The position numbers and the translations under genes were made by a program. A DNA stretch of 64,000 nucleotides from Staphylococcus marylandisciuri (GTDB lineage Bacteria; Bacillota; Bacilli; Staphylococcales; Staphylococcaceae), in NCBI RefSeq assembly GCF_025519785.1, contig NZ_JAOPKZ010000002.1, positions 1 through 64,000 of the forward strand, in the 5' to 3' direction. The notes under the pieces are model-generated. The model saw nothing but the letters and a program-made list of their open reading frames with translations, was not told the origin of the DNA and made no database searches. Shown here piece after piece: positions 55,687 through 64,000 of this stretch; the stretch's first letter is position 1; every line of letters starts with the position of its first letter.

Positions 55687-56349
55687 TTACAGCCATTCAA
55701 CTACGTCTTGTTGTGCTTGGCGAACTTTAGGTTTAGGATCTTTCTCACGGTAACCGAAAGCTACCATAACTGATGGTGCGAATTCTTTAGAATCTGCTAT
55801 TCCTTCTTCATCTAATAATCGTTCCATCGCATCAATATCGAAGCCTTCCATTGGGCAAGAATCTATACCGAGTAAAGCTGCAGAAGTCATCATATTCCCT
55901 AACGCAATGTAAGTTTGCTTACTTGCCCAATCAAGTAAAGTGCGCTCATTATCATTGATGTGGAAGCCAGTTTGGAAACCTTCGACTTTTTCACCAAATG
56001 ACTTAATGCTGTCTTCATCATACTGTTTTAATTCACTAAGTATACGGTGCACATGGGGTGATGATTTTGTTACGTTTTTACGCGCTAAGATTAGCACGAA
56101 GTGACTTGCTGTCTCTAATTGGCCTTTAGCGCCACCACTAATTTTGTGAAACTTATTACGTAAATCTTCGCTTTGCACTACTAAGAAGCGCCATGGTTCA
56201 AGACCTAGTGAGCTGGGTGATAAGCGCGCAGCTTCAAGAATTGTATTAAAGTCGCTCTCCTCTATTTTTCTAGAAGCATCAAAACGTTTCGTTGCATGTC
56301 TAAAGTTGAATGCCTCGATAATTTGTTGTTGCAAATCTTTATTCGCCAT
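55687..56349 (-). CDS. NAD(P)H-dependent nitroreductase, NfsB-like
   Basis: 220-residue flavoprotein. FMN-binding motifs: FRHATKRFD near the N-terminus, [16 protein letters not shown], and [14 protein letters not shown] in the C-terminal half, as in NfsB/dihydropteridine-reductase-like enzymes. It reduces nitroaromatics or quinones in the cytoplasm; the physiological substrate is unclear. ATG at 56349 follows GGGAGG at about 13 bases; nine more in-frame codons upstream overlap that site. Close homologues of this length occur in S. aureus. Confidence 0.88.
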   Translation of the reverse strand: MANKDLQQQIIEAFNFRHATKRFDASRKIEESDFNTILEAARLSPSSLGLEPWRFLVVQSEDLRNKFHKISGGAKGQLETASHFVLILARKNVTKSSPHVHRILSELKQYDEDSIKSFGEKVEGFQTGFHINDNERTLLDWASKQTYIALGNMMTSAALLGIDSCPMEGFDIDAMERLLDEEGIADSKEFAPSVMVAFGYREKDPKPKVRQAQQDVVEWL

Positions 56350-56625
56350 AACTATTTTATTTCCTCCCTCTAACACTTTGAATTACTCTCATTATAGTTG
56401 AATACTTAATTCGTATTAAAGTAATCTGATTAGCAGGATAACGTAATAGTGATAATTATTGATGTCATCAATCTAGAATATAAATACTTAAATACACACC
56501 TAGATATCAAAAGAAACACCTGTAATTTCTGACTGGCTTTCAATTATGCTCATACACATTATTTAGAATTCTAGTCAATTTTACCGCGAGGGGTAATAGA
56601 AAGCGATGACCTACTCACAATCTAT

Positions 56626-57159
56626 CTATTCAACTTCCATTCCTTTAATAAATTCAATATACGATGCTACGCTTTGTTCAAGATCTTCTTGAGTTGGGTT
56701 TAAGGCACCAAACAGAGCGTGATAACCATTGTAATTTGCGCCTACAAATTTCGCAGTTGCAATGAAAGGACTGAGTAAGGTTTCTAAGGAAAACCCTAAC
56801 CAGCTTTCCGAATGGTATTGCTCTTCAGTTGCACCTACAGAGATGGCTGCTGCAAATGTCTTCCCCTTTAAAGCATGACCATTAGATCCATAAGCCCACC
56901 CGTAGGCTAACACGTCGTCAAAATATTTCTTCATTAAAGGCGGATAACTATACCAATAAAGAGGGAATTGAAAGATGATTTGATCGTGTTCTGATAGCAA
57001 TTTTTGCTCATACTCTATATCGATATCAAGATCAGGATAGGTTGCGTAAAGCTCATGGACAGTGACGATATCCTCATGTTGTTCCAACGTATCACGCCAC
57101 GTTCTATTCACTGTAGATTGATTTATATTAGGATGTGTTACAATAACTAAGGTTCTCAT
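56626..57159 (-). CDS. NAD(P)H oxidoreductase, flavodoxin-2 fold (KefF/MdaB-like)
   Basis: 177-residue quinone reductase-like flavoprotein. The FMN phosphate loop is THPNINQSTVNRTW (8-21); QFPLYWYSYPPLMKKYFDDV (about 70-89) and the glycine-rich AAISVGATEEQY segment complete the flavin site. Members reduce quinones or regulate Kef potassium efflux, but no kefC is adjacent. AAGGAG precedes the ATG. Single gene. Confidence 0.86.
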   Translation of the reverse strand: MRTLVIVTHPNINQSTVNRTWRDTLEQHEDIVTVHELYATYPDLDIDIEYEQKLLSEHDQIIFQFPLYWYSYPPLMKKYFDDVLAYGWAYGSNGHALKGKTFAAAISVGATEEQYHSESWLGFSLETLLSPFIATAKFVGANYNGYHALFGALNPTQEDLEQSVASYIEFIKGMEVE

Positions 57160-57203
57160 AATGACTCTCCTTATTTTCTATTCTATTATTATTTTAGCAT
57201 TGA

Positions 57204-57374
57204 CCATTAGAAGACGTGTACCCTAATGTCATTGCTGGAAGAAATATAATTACTCCTGAGCTATTTCAAATCGTTACACACTTGGGCGTACACTCTACAG
57301 TTGTAAGTGGAGTAATTACACGCCCTAAAGAAATAACGCAGCACTTGGCTAATATTATAGTTGAGTACAATTAA
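57204..57374 (+). pseudogene. nanE: nanE remnant (N-acetylmannosamine-6-phosphate epimerase C-terminus)
   Basis: A 56-codon frame closed by TAA at 57374 reads VIAGRNIITPELFQIVTHLG then VHSTVVSGVITRPKEITQHL, matching the end of NanE (VIAEGNVITP...GVHCSVVGGAITRPKEIT). The frame is closed upstream by a stop at 57201 and has no start. The catalytic Glu of the EGN motif is changed to Gly-Arg. This is the decayed tail of a lost sialic-acid catabolic gene. Confidence 0.75.
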
Positions 57375-57460
57375 TTCTACTATAAAAGAGCGAGAAAGTC
57401 AGAGAAACAGATATCTAATTGATCTTGTGTCTCCTCACAATCTCACTCTTTTCAATTAAT

Positions 57461-58072
57461 TTAAACTGCTTTCGCTACAAAGATCTTTCTTTTTTCCCAT
57501 TCCCCTGTTTGTGAATTGTATTTATCACAAGTAATTAAAGTTAGCTGTTGTGTTGCAGACTTATGCTCATTTAGCACTTCAACATTATTCGGATTCACGT
57601 CGTAAATCTTAGTGATTTTGTAAGTGCGTTTATGTCCATCTATCGTTAAATAAACCTTACTGCCCTTATGTGCCGCTGGTAGATTGGTGAATTGATAATG
57701 AGGGCGATCAGTGTACGTATGCCCTGCTATTGAAACATTCTGGTCAGACATCGACTCATCTTTCTCAGCGAAACTCACACCGCGATTCAACTGTTGGGGT
57801 GTCGCCGGTCCAGGATACACTGGTGTCTTAATCTCCGCGTCGGGCACTGAAATATAACCGGCCATCTTAGACGGGTCTTTAGGTATCTGTGGTACCTTTT
57901 GAGAATTTCTACTCGAGTCACTAGCCCTTTCTTTGTCATAGTGTTCAATCTTGTCTTCATTATCTTTTTTTGTAAAATAGTTATCTATGTGTGGTTTCAT
58001 AAATATATATATAGCCCATAAGATTAATACTACGCCTATTATAGTTAATAAGCGATTTACCCACTTGTTCAT
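57461..58072 (-). CDS. srtA: Class A sortase (SrtA)
   Basis: 203-residue housekeeping transpeptidase that cleaves LPXTG proteins and links them to lipid II. One N-terminal membrane anchor (residues 7-25), a linker, and a sortase barrel with His118 (SIAGHTY), Cys182 (TLITC) and Arg195 (KRKIF), equivalent to S. aureus His120, Cys184 and Arg197. GGAGG lies six bases before the ATG. Transcribed alone. Confidence 0.95.
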   Translation of the reverse strand: MNKWVNRLLTIIGVVLILWAIYIFMKPHIDNYFTKKDNEDKIEHYDKERASDSSRNSQKVPQIPKDPSKMAGYISVPDAEIKTPVYPGPATPQQLNRGVSFAEKDESMSDQNVSIAGHTYTDRPHYQFTNLPAAHKGSKVYLTIDGHKRTYKITKIYDVNPNNVEVLNEHKSATQQLTLITCDKYNSQTGEWEKRKIFVAKAV

Positions 58073-58346
58073 CTTGTTCCTCCACTATCAGTTATTCTCT
58101 ATGACAGCTATAGTAAATCACATACTGTGTGATTATCTGTCATCTTTATAAATACAAACTCAGTATAGCACGTTTATGAAATAAGTAATATACAAAATAA
58201 ATGAGCCCTTATAGAGTATGAACACCGCTATAATGTGCTCTACCGTTTTTCACTACATTTGAGGTACGATGAGCGTTAAGTTATAAAAATTACGACTTAG
58301 GGTAGAGAAGAACGTGTCACAATATTTACAAAAGGATGTGTTACGT

Positions 58347-59510
58347 ATGAGTATATTCTCAGACGAAGATAAAGTGAAAGTATTGTCGGACATAATAGAA
58401 ATTCAAACTATAAATGACAACGAAATAGAAGTGGCACAATACTTCCAACAATTATTTAATAACTACGATATCGAATCAAAGATTATTAATGTAGAAGGCT
58501 CAAACACTAGAGCGAACCTCGTAGCGGAGATAGGCAGTGGTTCTCCTGTATTAGGCGTATCAGGACATATGGATGTTGTTACTACGGGAGATCGAGATAG
58601 TTGGAATTACGAACCATTTAAACTCACAGAAGATGAAGATGGTAACTTACATGGTCGTGGTTCTGCCGACATGAAGTCTGGTACAGCGGCACTTGCTCTA
58701 GCGCTCATTGAAATTAAAGAAGCTGGCACGCTTAATAATGGTACGATTCGTTTCATGGCTACTGCTGGTGAAGAGATAACAAGTTCAGGTGCTGAAACAT
58801 TTTATAAACAGGGTTATATGAATGATGTGGATGCCTTACTTATAGCTGAACCTTCACAAGATGGACCTGTTTATACCCATAAAGGTACGATGGACATTCG
58901 TGTAACATCCAAAGGTAAATCTGCACATAGTTCCATGCCTGAACTTGGCTTTAACGCGATAAACCCTCTCGCTGACTTTATACACTATCTCAATGAAGCT
59001 TATAGTAAAGTAGATGTGAAAAGCGATATATTGGGGACACCGACGATGAACGGTACAGTCATAAATGGCGGTGACCAAGTCAATTCAATCCCTGACCACG
59101 CGGAAGCCCTTTTCAATATGCGCACAATTCCCGACTTCGACAATGAAGACTTTGAGAAATTGTTTAACCAAATCAAAGAGCGAGTTGAACAAGCTAAAGG
59201 TGTACAATTATCAGTAGAACCTTATGTGAATCGTGTCCCTGTTTATACAACAGCTAACAATAAACTGATTAAAGACACGCAGTCTTTTGCTCAAACATTC
59301 TTTAACAAGGAATTTAATTTAACTTCCACAACAGCTACAACAGATGCCTCATTCTTCATGAAAGATAAAGATGAAGACTTTTCTTTCGTAATGTTCGGGC
59401 CTGGTGATCCTGGACAAGCCCACCAAGTAGACGAATATGTATCCAAGACGGTATACACACAGTTTGTAGATTTTTACACTGAGCTTTTCCCTAAGTATTT
59501 AAATCGATAA
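58347..59510 (+). CDS. ArgE/DapE-family (M20) deacylase
   Basis: 387-residue zinc amidohydrolase. Metal and catalytic motifs: SGHMDVV (first His and the Asp), GRGSADMKSG (bridging Asp), ATAGEE (general base Glu), AEPS and the C-terminal HQVDEY (last His). The family includes succinyl-diaminopimelate desuccinylase and acetylornithine deacetylase; without dap or arg genes nearby the substrate is open. I start at ATG 58347 (AAAGGA ten bases upstream); a GTG eleven codons earlier is possible. Single gene; module H and repeats follow. Confidence 0.83.
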   Translation: MSIFSDEDKVKVLSDIIEIQTINDNEIEVAQYFQQLFNNYDIESKIINVEGSNTRANLVAEIGSGSPVLGVSGHMDVVTTGDRDSWNYEPFKLTEDEDGNLHGRGSADMKSGTAALALALIEIKEAGTLNNGTIRFMATAGEEITSSGAETFYKQGYMNDVDALLIAEPSQDGPVYTHKGTMDIRVTSKGKSAHSSMPELGFNAINPLADFIHYLNEAYSKVDVKSDILGTPTMNGTVINGGDQVNSIPDHAEALFNMRTIPDFDNEDFEKLFNQIKERVEQAKGVQLSVEPYVNRVPVYTTANNKLIKDTQSFAQTFFNKEFNLTSTTATTDASFFMKDKDEDFSFVMFGPGDPGQAHQVDEYVSKTVYTQFVDFYTELFPKYLNR

Positions 59511-59684
59511 CTTTCTCCTAGTTAGCCATTAACGTTATTAATTTAGCACATAGATCGCACCGGTGGACTTAAGATATGATGTGTTAAGCATCTCTCTATT
59601 TACAAAAGTGAGTTACTCTATTACGCATTACCTAATTTTATCGTTAAGTCCACTTGCTTTAATGGATTCGGGACATAAAGCCTA

Positions 59685-59736
59685 GAAAAAATAGCACTCA
59701 GATGATTTAATTCATTTCATCTGAGTGTTTCTTCTT
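59685..59736 (-). terminator. Module H terminator hairpin, reversed
   Basis: The reverse complement of the hairpin at 55469, joined directly to the A copy at 59737. A T-run on the + strand is replaced by A-rich DNA, so it would terminate minus-strand transcripts best. Confidence 0.75.
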
Positions 59737-60361
59737 GGGAGCAGGACAGAAATCTAATTTGAACAAAAAGATTTCGTCGTCCCGCCCCAGCAAGGATGGC
59801 TAGAATTGAAAAAAGCTTGATACAAGCGCATTTTCAAATCAGTCATCTACTGCCAAGATGCTGAAAGAGAGAGCGGGACAGAAATCTAATTTGAATAAAA
59901 AGATTTCGTAGTCCCACCCCGGCAAGGATGGCTAGAATTGAAAAAAGCTTGATACAAGCGCGTTTTCAAATCAGCCATCTACTGCCGAGATGTTGAAGGG
60001 AGCGGGACAGAAATCTAATTTGAACAAAAAGATTTCGTAGTCCCGCCCCGGCAAGGATGACTAGAATTGAAAAAAGCTTGATACAAGCGCATTTTCAAAT
60101 CAGTCACCTACTGCCAAGATGCTGAAAGAGGCTAAGACATTACGTTATCTCCCAGCCTTTTTCTCTCTAGTCAAAGACCTTTATGTCCCAGTTTCTCTGT
60201 GTTGGGGCCCCACCCCAACTCGCTGTACTTGTAGAAACTGAATTAACAGTTTCTCTTTGTTGGGGCCCCACCCCAACTTGCATTGCTTGTAGAAACTGAT
60301 ATACCATTTTCTCTGTGTTGGGGCCCCCTGCTCAAACCCTAAACGCCTTTGTCCCGGCCTC
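59737..60361 (+). repeat. Composite repeat: three tandem A modules, D, three C units, E
   Basis: A copies start at about 59737 (GGGAGCAGGAC), 59869 and 59998, period 129-132 bp. The second copy shows the compensated GATGGCTAG/CAGCCATC stem, the first has only one side changed (GATGGCTAG/CAGTCATC, a G-U pair). Then two hairpins, three C units with GTTGGGGCCCC and the end module GTCCCGGCCTC. Confidence 0.9.
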
Positions 60362-60434
60362 GTGGTACTAATATTCTGAACTTTATATTGCTATTTATTT
60401 ATCTGCTCACTATAATAAGAGTCATCAATGAGGT

Positions 60435-60595
60435 GAGGTTGAGACATAGAGTTTCTGTGCGCTAAGAAATCAATGAACAGCGTCCGTAGAGTAGGATTTG
60501 CGACAGAAACGCTCATGGTGCGACTTAATTTGAAAGCAATTGTGCTCATCGTTCGGTTCTGCTCACATCCTCACAGCTTTAGTCCTGACCTCACG
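60435..60595 (+). repeat. Module B repeat, extended form
   Basis: GAGGTTGAGACATAGAG ... GCGACAGAAACGCTC ... a GCACAATTGCTTTC-type central part, closing in GTCCTGACCTC. A 131-codon frame that starts here is an artefact of the repeat. 60596-60988 is AT-rich, with TATACT (60855-60860) as a possible rsp -10 box. Confidence 0.78.
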
Positions 60596-60988
60596 CTATT
60601 TCTTACAATAGTACTCACCTTCATCAATAATATTATAATTCACCTCATTGAAAGATCTCGTACGAGTGAGACAGTCATTGATTATGCATTGAATCATATC
60701 GGTCTCAAACTCTATAGATCTCACTTTCTATCGTCATTTCAATATCTTCCAACTTTCTTACGCTCCATTTTTATCAATAACGGTAATATTATCTCCTATT
60801 TAATAAAAAAACTACTATTCTGTCTTCTATTTTTTAAAATAAGTTTTATTTTGGTATACTTTCATTAAACAAATCACACATTTACCTCCACTAAACATTC
60901 AATTTATAAATTATTTATAGATAACAGACTTTTAAAATAAAGAATCGTGTACACTGAGTGCAAATACGCTTTATTGGGGAGTTATGTA

Positions 60989-63091
60989 ATGGAAATAACA
61001 ACGTTAAATATTCACGAAGAGCTAACTACTGGCATACAGCGTTGTATCGATGAAGTGATCATCTTATTCCCTCTTTCCGAACCTTTCACTTTACAGTTAA
61101 ATGGTCAAAAAATAAATATATATTCGGGTATTATTATTAACAATGCCGATCTATATCAAGTGGAAGATGCTCAACATATAGTCGAATTGCGTTTACCTTT
61201 ATCTTTATTACTAAAGCGTGAGGACTATTCACCTTATTGCTACTTTGACTACAGCCGAATCACATCTTCGCGCGAACTCAAGAAACTCATCTTACGCGAT
61301 ATAGACAACACGAGTGTTAACCGTATTATACCTACCACTACCGTGTTGAAATTAGTTGATGTGCTACTCATTGAAGCGCGTGTGGAATTACAGCACCCTT
61401 ATATACCTGAAATCGTTTCTGATACGCCTATTTTCAATAAAATACTAAAGTTTACTAATAACAATATTTCATCCAATCTATCTACTAAGATGTTGGCCCA
61501 AGAATTTTATATATCCCAATCCTATATCTCAATACTGTTTTCTCAAAAGTTATCAATGAATTTTAAACAATACTTAAATTCTCTACGGGTCGCGCTAGCG
61601 CTATTAGATTTAATTCAACCTAACCAAACAATTCATACAGTTGCTGCTAAGTATGATTTCCTTAATTTAAGTACTTTTACTAAGCAATTTAAACGCTACC
61701 TTAATCAAACACCTAAAAAATTCATTAATAACTATAGAACCTTAATGATCAAAACTAAAAATCCTCTTAAAATTTCAGTGGAGAATCTCCCTAAGTTAAT
61801 CGAAGAGATTGAAGTTTACACACAAAACGTCTTTACTAATCACTTTGAAGTTCTTAATTTGGAAAATGTAAAGAGTCATCAACATATAGAGGCACTCGAA
61901 ATAATGATTAACGTTGAAGATTTAAATCAACTCTACTATTACACTGACAAACTTTTTCTAAACTTTACTTCAGAAATTTTTGATAAACCTAACTTAGTGA
62001 TACAGAACTTTGATACTTTTGGCGTCCAACGTTTCGATAGTTACCAGAATGTTCAATCATTGTTAAAGCTATTAAACAAAGGTTGTCGTATCACTTTAAA
62101 GATTGATAAAGCTAGCACCTATTACGCCTTAGAAGAGAAGCTCAATCAGCTCATATGGGCAGGAACCTTAACTAATGACATCGTTAAGAACCTCATCATT
62201 TTATTAGATAGCAAGATGCTGTCTTTAAGAACTGTTTCTTTATTACGTCATCGTGCTACAATGAACTTTCCTGATTTACAGTTCGCGCTGATTATTGATT
62301 ATTATTTATTTCATTCAACACAACAAGATTATTTCTTAGACACCCTTCAGTCTCTCAACCTTAGTTATTACTTTATCGAATCAGAACTTACAACTTTAAA
62401 AGACAGGATATGTGAAGTCGATCGCTCATTTAAATCGGACGCTAGCTTACAAACTACAGTAGCACAGTTTACAGAATTATTCGCTAAAGACAGTAGCAAG
62501 CTCGTGTTAAACAACCTCACTCACAGTTCATTTAGAGACTATTATCAGTCAAGTGTGGATACTTCCTACACCCACTCTGCTAAGTTCTATATTGAAATGT
62601 GTCGTAAGGTGGGAGGTTTAGGTTTCTATCTGCATAGCACTAAACCGGACCAAATTAAATTACTGACGAGTTATGAGAGTTATCGTCCTATCGTTCATAT
62701 TTATAGTTTGCTCAAACCGTTTATTGGTCAGAGAGTCACAGTGTTACCTTATGGCTTAGTTTGTAAGATCAATAAGAAATATCATTTATTATTATATGGT
62801 GGCTATCGCTTTGAAAATGATGAAAACATCTCTTTAGCAATCAAAGTTCAACATACTTTTACCAAAGACTTCCTATTATTTAGCAGAACCCTAAATTACA
62901 AGTATGGTACGATAGATCATATTATCTCTAATAAATTAAAGAATATCCATATCAACCCTCAAATGTTGCGTCAATTAAACGATTCAAATTATCCGAGGGC
63001 AGAGCTCGTATTGTACAATTGGGCTAAACCTCTAGAAATTAACTTGTCTTACCAAACGTTGAAATATATTTCATTAACTATTAATGAGTAA
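60989..63091 (+). CDS. rsp: AraC-family global regulator Rsp
   Basis: 700-residue regulator of the size of S. aureus Rsp (701). An N-terminal cupin-like part is followed by a central AraC HTH (about residues 150-260: STKMLAQEFYISQSYISILF ... YDFLNLSTFTKQFKRYLNQ), then a long C-terminal half of uncertain fold. In S. aureus Rsp represses surface proteins and biofilm and activates agr and the RNA SSR42. The start at 60989 follows GGGGAG at about seven bases and gives the family length; fourteen extra codons upstream lack a ribosome site. Monocistronic. Confidence 0.9.
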   Translation: MEITTLNIHEELTTGIQRCIDEVIILFPLSEPFTLQLNGQKINIYSGIIINNADLYQVEDAQHIVELRLPLSLLLKREDYSPYCYFDYSRITSSRELKKLILRDIDNTSVNRIIPTTTVLKLVDVLLIEARVELQHPYIPEIVSDTPIFNKILKFTNNNISSNLSTKMLAQEFYISQSYISILFSQKLSMNFKQYLNSLRVALALLDLIQPNQTIHTVAAKYDFLNLSTFTKQFKRYLNQTPKKFINNYRTLMIKTKNPLKISVENLPKLIEEIEVYTQNVFTNHFEVLNLENVKSHQHIEALEIMINVEDLNQLYYYTDKLFLNFTSEIFDKPNLVIQNFDTFGVQRFDSYQNVQSLLKLLNKGCRITLKIDKASTYYALEEKLNQLIWAGTLTNDIVKNLIILLDSKMLSLRTVSLLRHRATMNFPDLQFALIIDYYLFHSTQQDYFLDTLQSLNLSYYFIESELTTLKDRICEVDRSFKSDASLQTTVAQFTELFAKDSSKLVLNNLTHSSFRDYYQSSVDTSYTHSAKFYIEMCRKVGGLGFYLHSTKPDQIKLLTSYESYRPIVHIYSLLKPFIGQRVTVLPYGLVCKINKKYHLLLYGGYRFENDENISLAIKVQHTFTKDFLLFSRTLNYKYGTIDHIISNKLKNIHINPQMLRQLNDSNYPRAELVLYNWAKPLEINLSYQTLKYISLTINE

Positions 63092-63348
63092 GGAAGATAC
63101 TGCTCTGCTCGACCATAGTTAAACGTTGAAATAAATAAACTGTAACTTCAGCAGCTATTCACTCATCCAATTAGCAGACATAATGATGGAAGTTACCGAC
63201 TAACCACGAGTGTATTAGTAACTTTCACAATATTAAAAAATTTATCAGCCTAAATCGCTATTTAAAATCTAACACTACGCCTGTGAAGTACTAGTAGCTG
63301 ATTATATTTGAAAATGAATAATTATAACTCTATACAATTATAAAAAGA

Positions 63349-63399
63349 GGGCGCGGGACAGAAATCTAATTTGAATAAAAAGATTTCTGTCCCGCTCCC
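63349..63399. repeat. Short palindromic form of module A
   Basis: Variant GGGCGCGGGACAG pairs with CTGTCCCGCTCCC (one mismatch near the base). It lies between the convergent rsp and teichoic-acid genes and probably terminates both. The rest of 63092-63348 holds only a weak GAAGTTAC/GTAACTT hairpin (63189-63225). Confidence 0.88.
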
Positions 63400-63408
63400 T
63401 TATTTTAA

Positions 63409-64000
63409 CTATTGTTCTATTTCATCAGCTATCTTATCTCCGATTACTTTAGAAGCATTGCCTTGTTCTATAGAACAGAACTTATCGTAGAACTTATCAA
63501 TCTTACTTTGATACTCTTCTTGAACTTTATCTAAGTCTTTAAGACTTTCGGTGAGCTGATAGGCATCAGTGTAAATAGGCCCTGGAAGTTCTGATTCGTA
63601 ATCCATGTAGAACCCTCGTAAGCCTTTGTCGTATTTCTCAATATCATAGGCAAAGAAGAATTGTGGGCGTTTCAAAATACCGTAATCGAACATGACAGAA
63701 GAATAATCTGTAATTAAAGCATCACTGATTAAGAATAACTCAGAAACGTCATCGTAACTAGAAACATCAATAGCAAAATCCTCGTAACCAGATAAATCTA
63801 GCGCGTTTGCAATTAAATAGTGCATTCTAAGTAAGATCACAGTATCGTTACCTAGTTGTTCATATAGATTTTCTAAATCTATTTTCAAGTTGAATAGATA
63901 CTGGCCTTTTTTAACGAATTCATCGTCACGCCAAGTTGGAGCATACATGATTACTTTTTTACCTTTAGTAATGTTTAATCTCTCACGAATCTTATCGCTA
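63409..64000 (-). CDS. CDP-glycerol glycerophosphotransferase family protein, C-terminal part (cut by window edge)
   Basis: The visible 196 residues are the C-terminal glycosyltransferase half of a TagB/TagF-type enzyme (PF04464). Motifs: KKVIMYAPTWRD, then LLRMHYLIA, the DALITDYSSVMFDYGIL nucleotide-binding block and RPQFFFAYDIEKYD, ending in GNASKVIGD. It transfers glycerol phosphate or ribitol phosphate from a CDP donor to wall teichoic acid at the inner membrane face. The reading frame stays open to position 64000, so the N-terminus lies outside; which of TagB, TagF or TarF/L it is cannot be decided. Confidence 0.88.
   Translation of the reverse strand, partial: SDKIRERLNITKGKKVIMYAPTWRDDEFVKKGQYLFNLKIDLENLYEQLGNDTVILLRMHYLIANALDLSGYEDFAIDVSSYDDVSELFLISDALITDYSSVMFDYGILKRPQFFFAYDIEKYDKGLRGFYMDYESELPGPIYTDAYQLTESLKDLDKVQEEYQSKIDKFYDKFCSIEQGNASKVIGDKIADEIEQ

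Noticed and set aside
60473-60868. 131-codon frame upstream of rsp
   Set aside because: It starts within module B and continues through AT-rich promoter DNA; no ribosome site.

Overview
The window is a chromosomal segment of a Staphylococcus species. Low-GC composition, strong GGAGG-type ribosome sites and a run of staphylococcal signature genes support this: lytSR-lrgAB, sortase A (TLITC active site, 203 aa), the large AraC-type regulator Rsp, PutP, NorB, the OpuC osmolyte transporter, class III fructose-1,6-bisphosphatase, alpha-acetolactate decarboxylase and a CDP-glycerol glycerophosphotransferase cut by the right edge. Proteins resemble but are clearly diverged from S. aureus, so a coagulase-negative or other non-aureus species is likely; I cannot name it. 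There is no rRNA, tRNA, CRISPR array or intact mobile element.

Layout. 0-9 kb: C39-type peptidase, metallophosphoesterase, CPA1 Na+/H+ antiporter, a YidC insertase, a YagU-family protein and the NorB efflux pump. 9-14 kb: the LytSR two-component system and its expected target lrgAB. 14-19 kb: a five-gene leftward block, opuCABCD plus the FphF-type esterase. 19-31 kb: transporters and small enzymes (YdeI-like protein, CitMHS citrate carrier, an MFS pump, FetAB, a CPBP protease, two SDRs, AbgT, GNAT). 31-38 kb: a membrane-anchored MerR regulator with a textbook 19-bp-spacer promoter, then a divergent cluster with sigma-B-like promoters (DUF2188 protein; a pair of paralogous membrane proteins), then FUSC. 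38-47 kb: budA, an ACS-family carrier, DedA, a patch of very small membrane ORFs beside an ABC-2 exporter, and putP. 47-64 kb: fbp, an IS110-type remnant, a second CPA1 antiporter, a DASS carrier, redox enzymes, a nanE remnant, srtA, an M20 deacylase, rsp and the teichoic-acid polymerase fragment.

The most striking property is a modular family of palindromic intergenic repeats filling at least 20 gene gaps. The core (module A, about 130 bp) occurs in about 20 full and several short copies in both orientations, sometimes in tandem. It is joined to other modules (B, D, C, E, H), including a 58-bp unit with GGGGCCCC and an AAACTGG/CCAGTTT hairpin that forms tandem arrays. Full copies can fold into long hairpins with compensatory changes between copies; short copies are near-perfect 19-bp stem hairpins that look like bidirectional terminators. 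Several copies lie where they must affect genes: one supplies the norB stop codon, one abuts the ribosome site of the antiporter gene at 2753, and one appears to separate the native start of the YdeI-like gene from its body.

Functionally the window is dominated by membrane transport and envelope homeostasis: ion and osmolyte balance, drug and metabolite export, carboxylate and proline uptake, murein hydrolase control, surface protein anchoring and wall teichoic acid.
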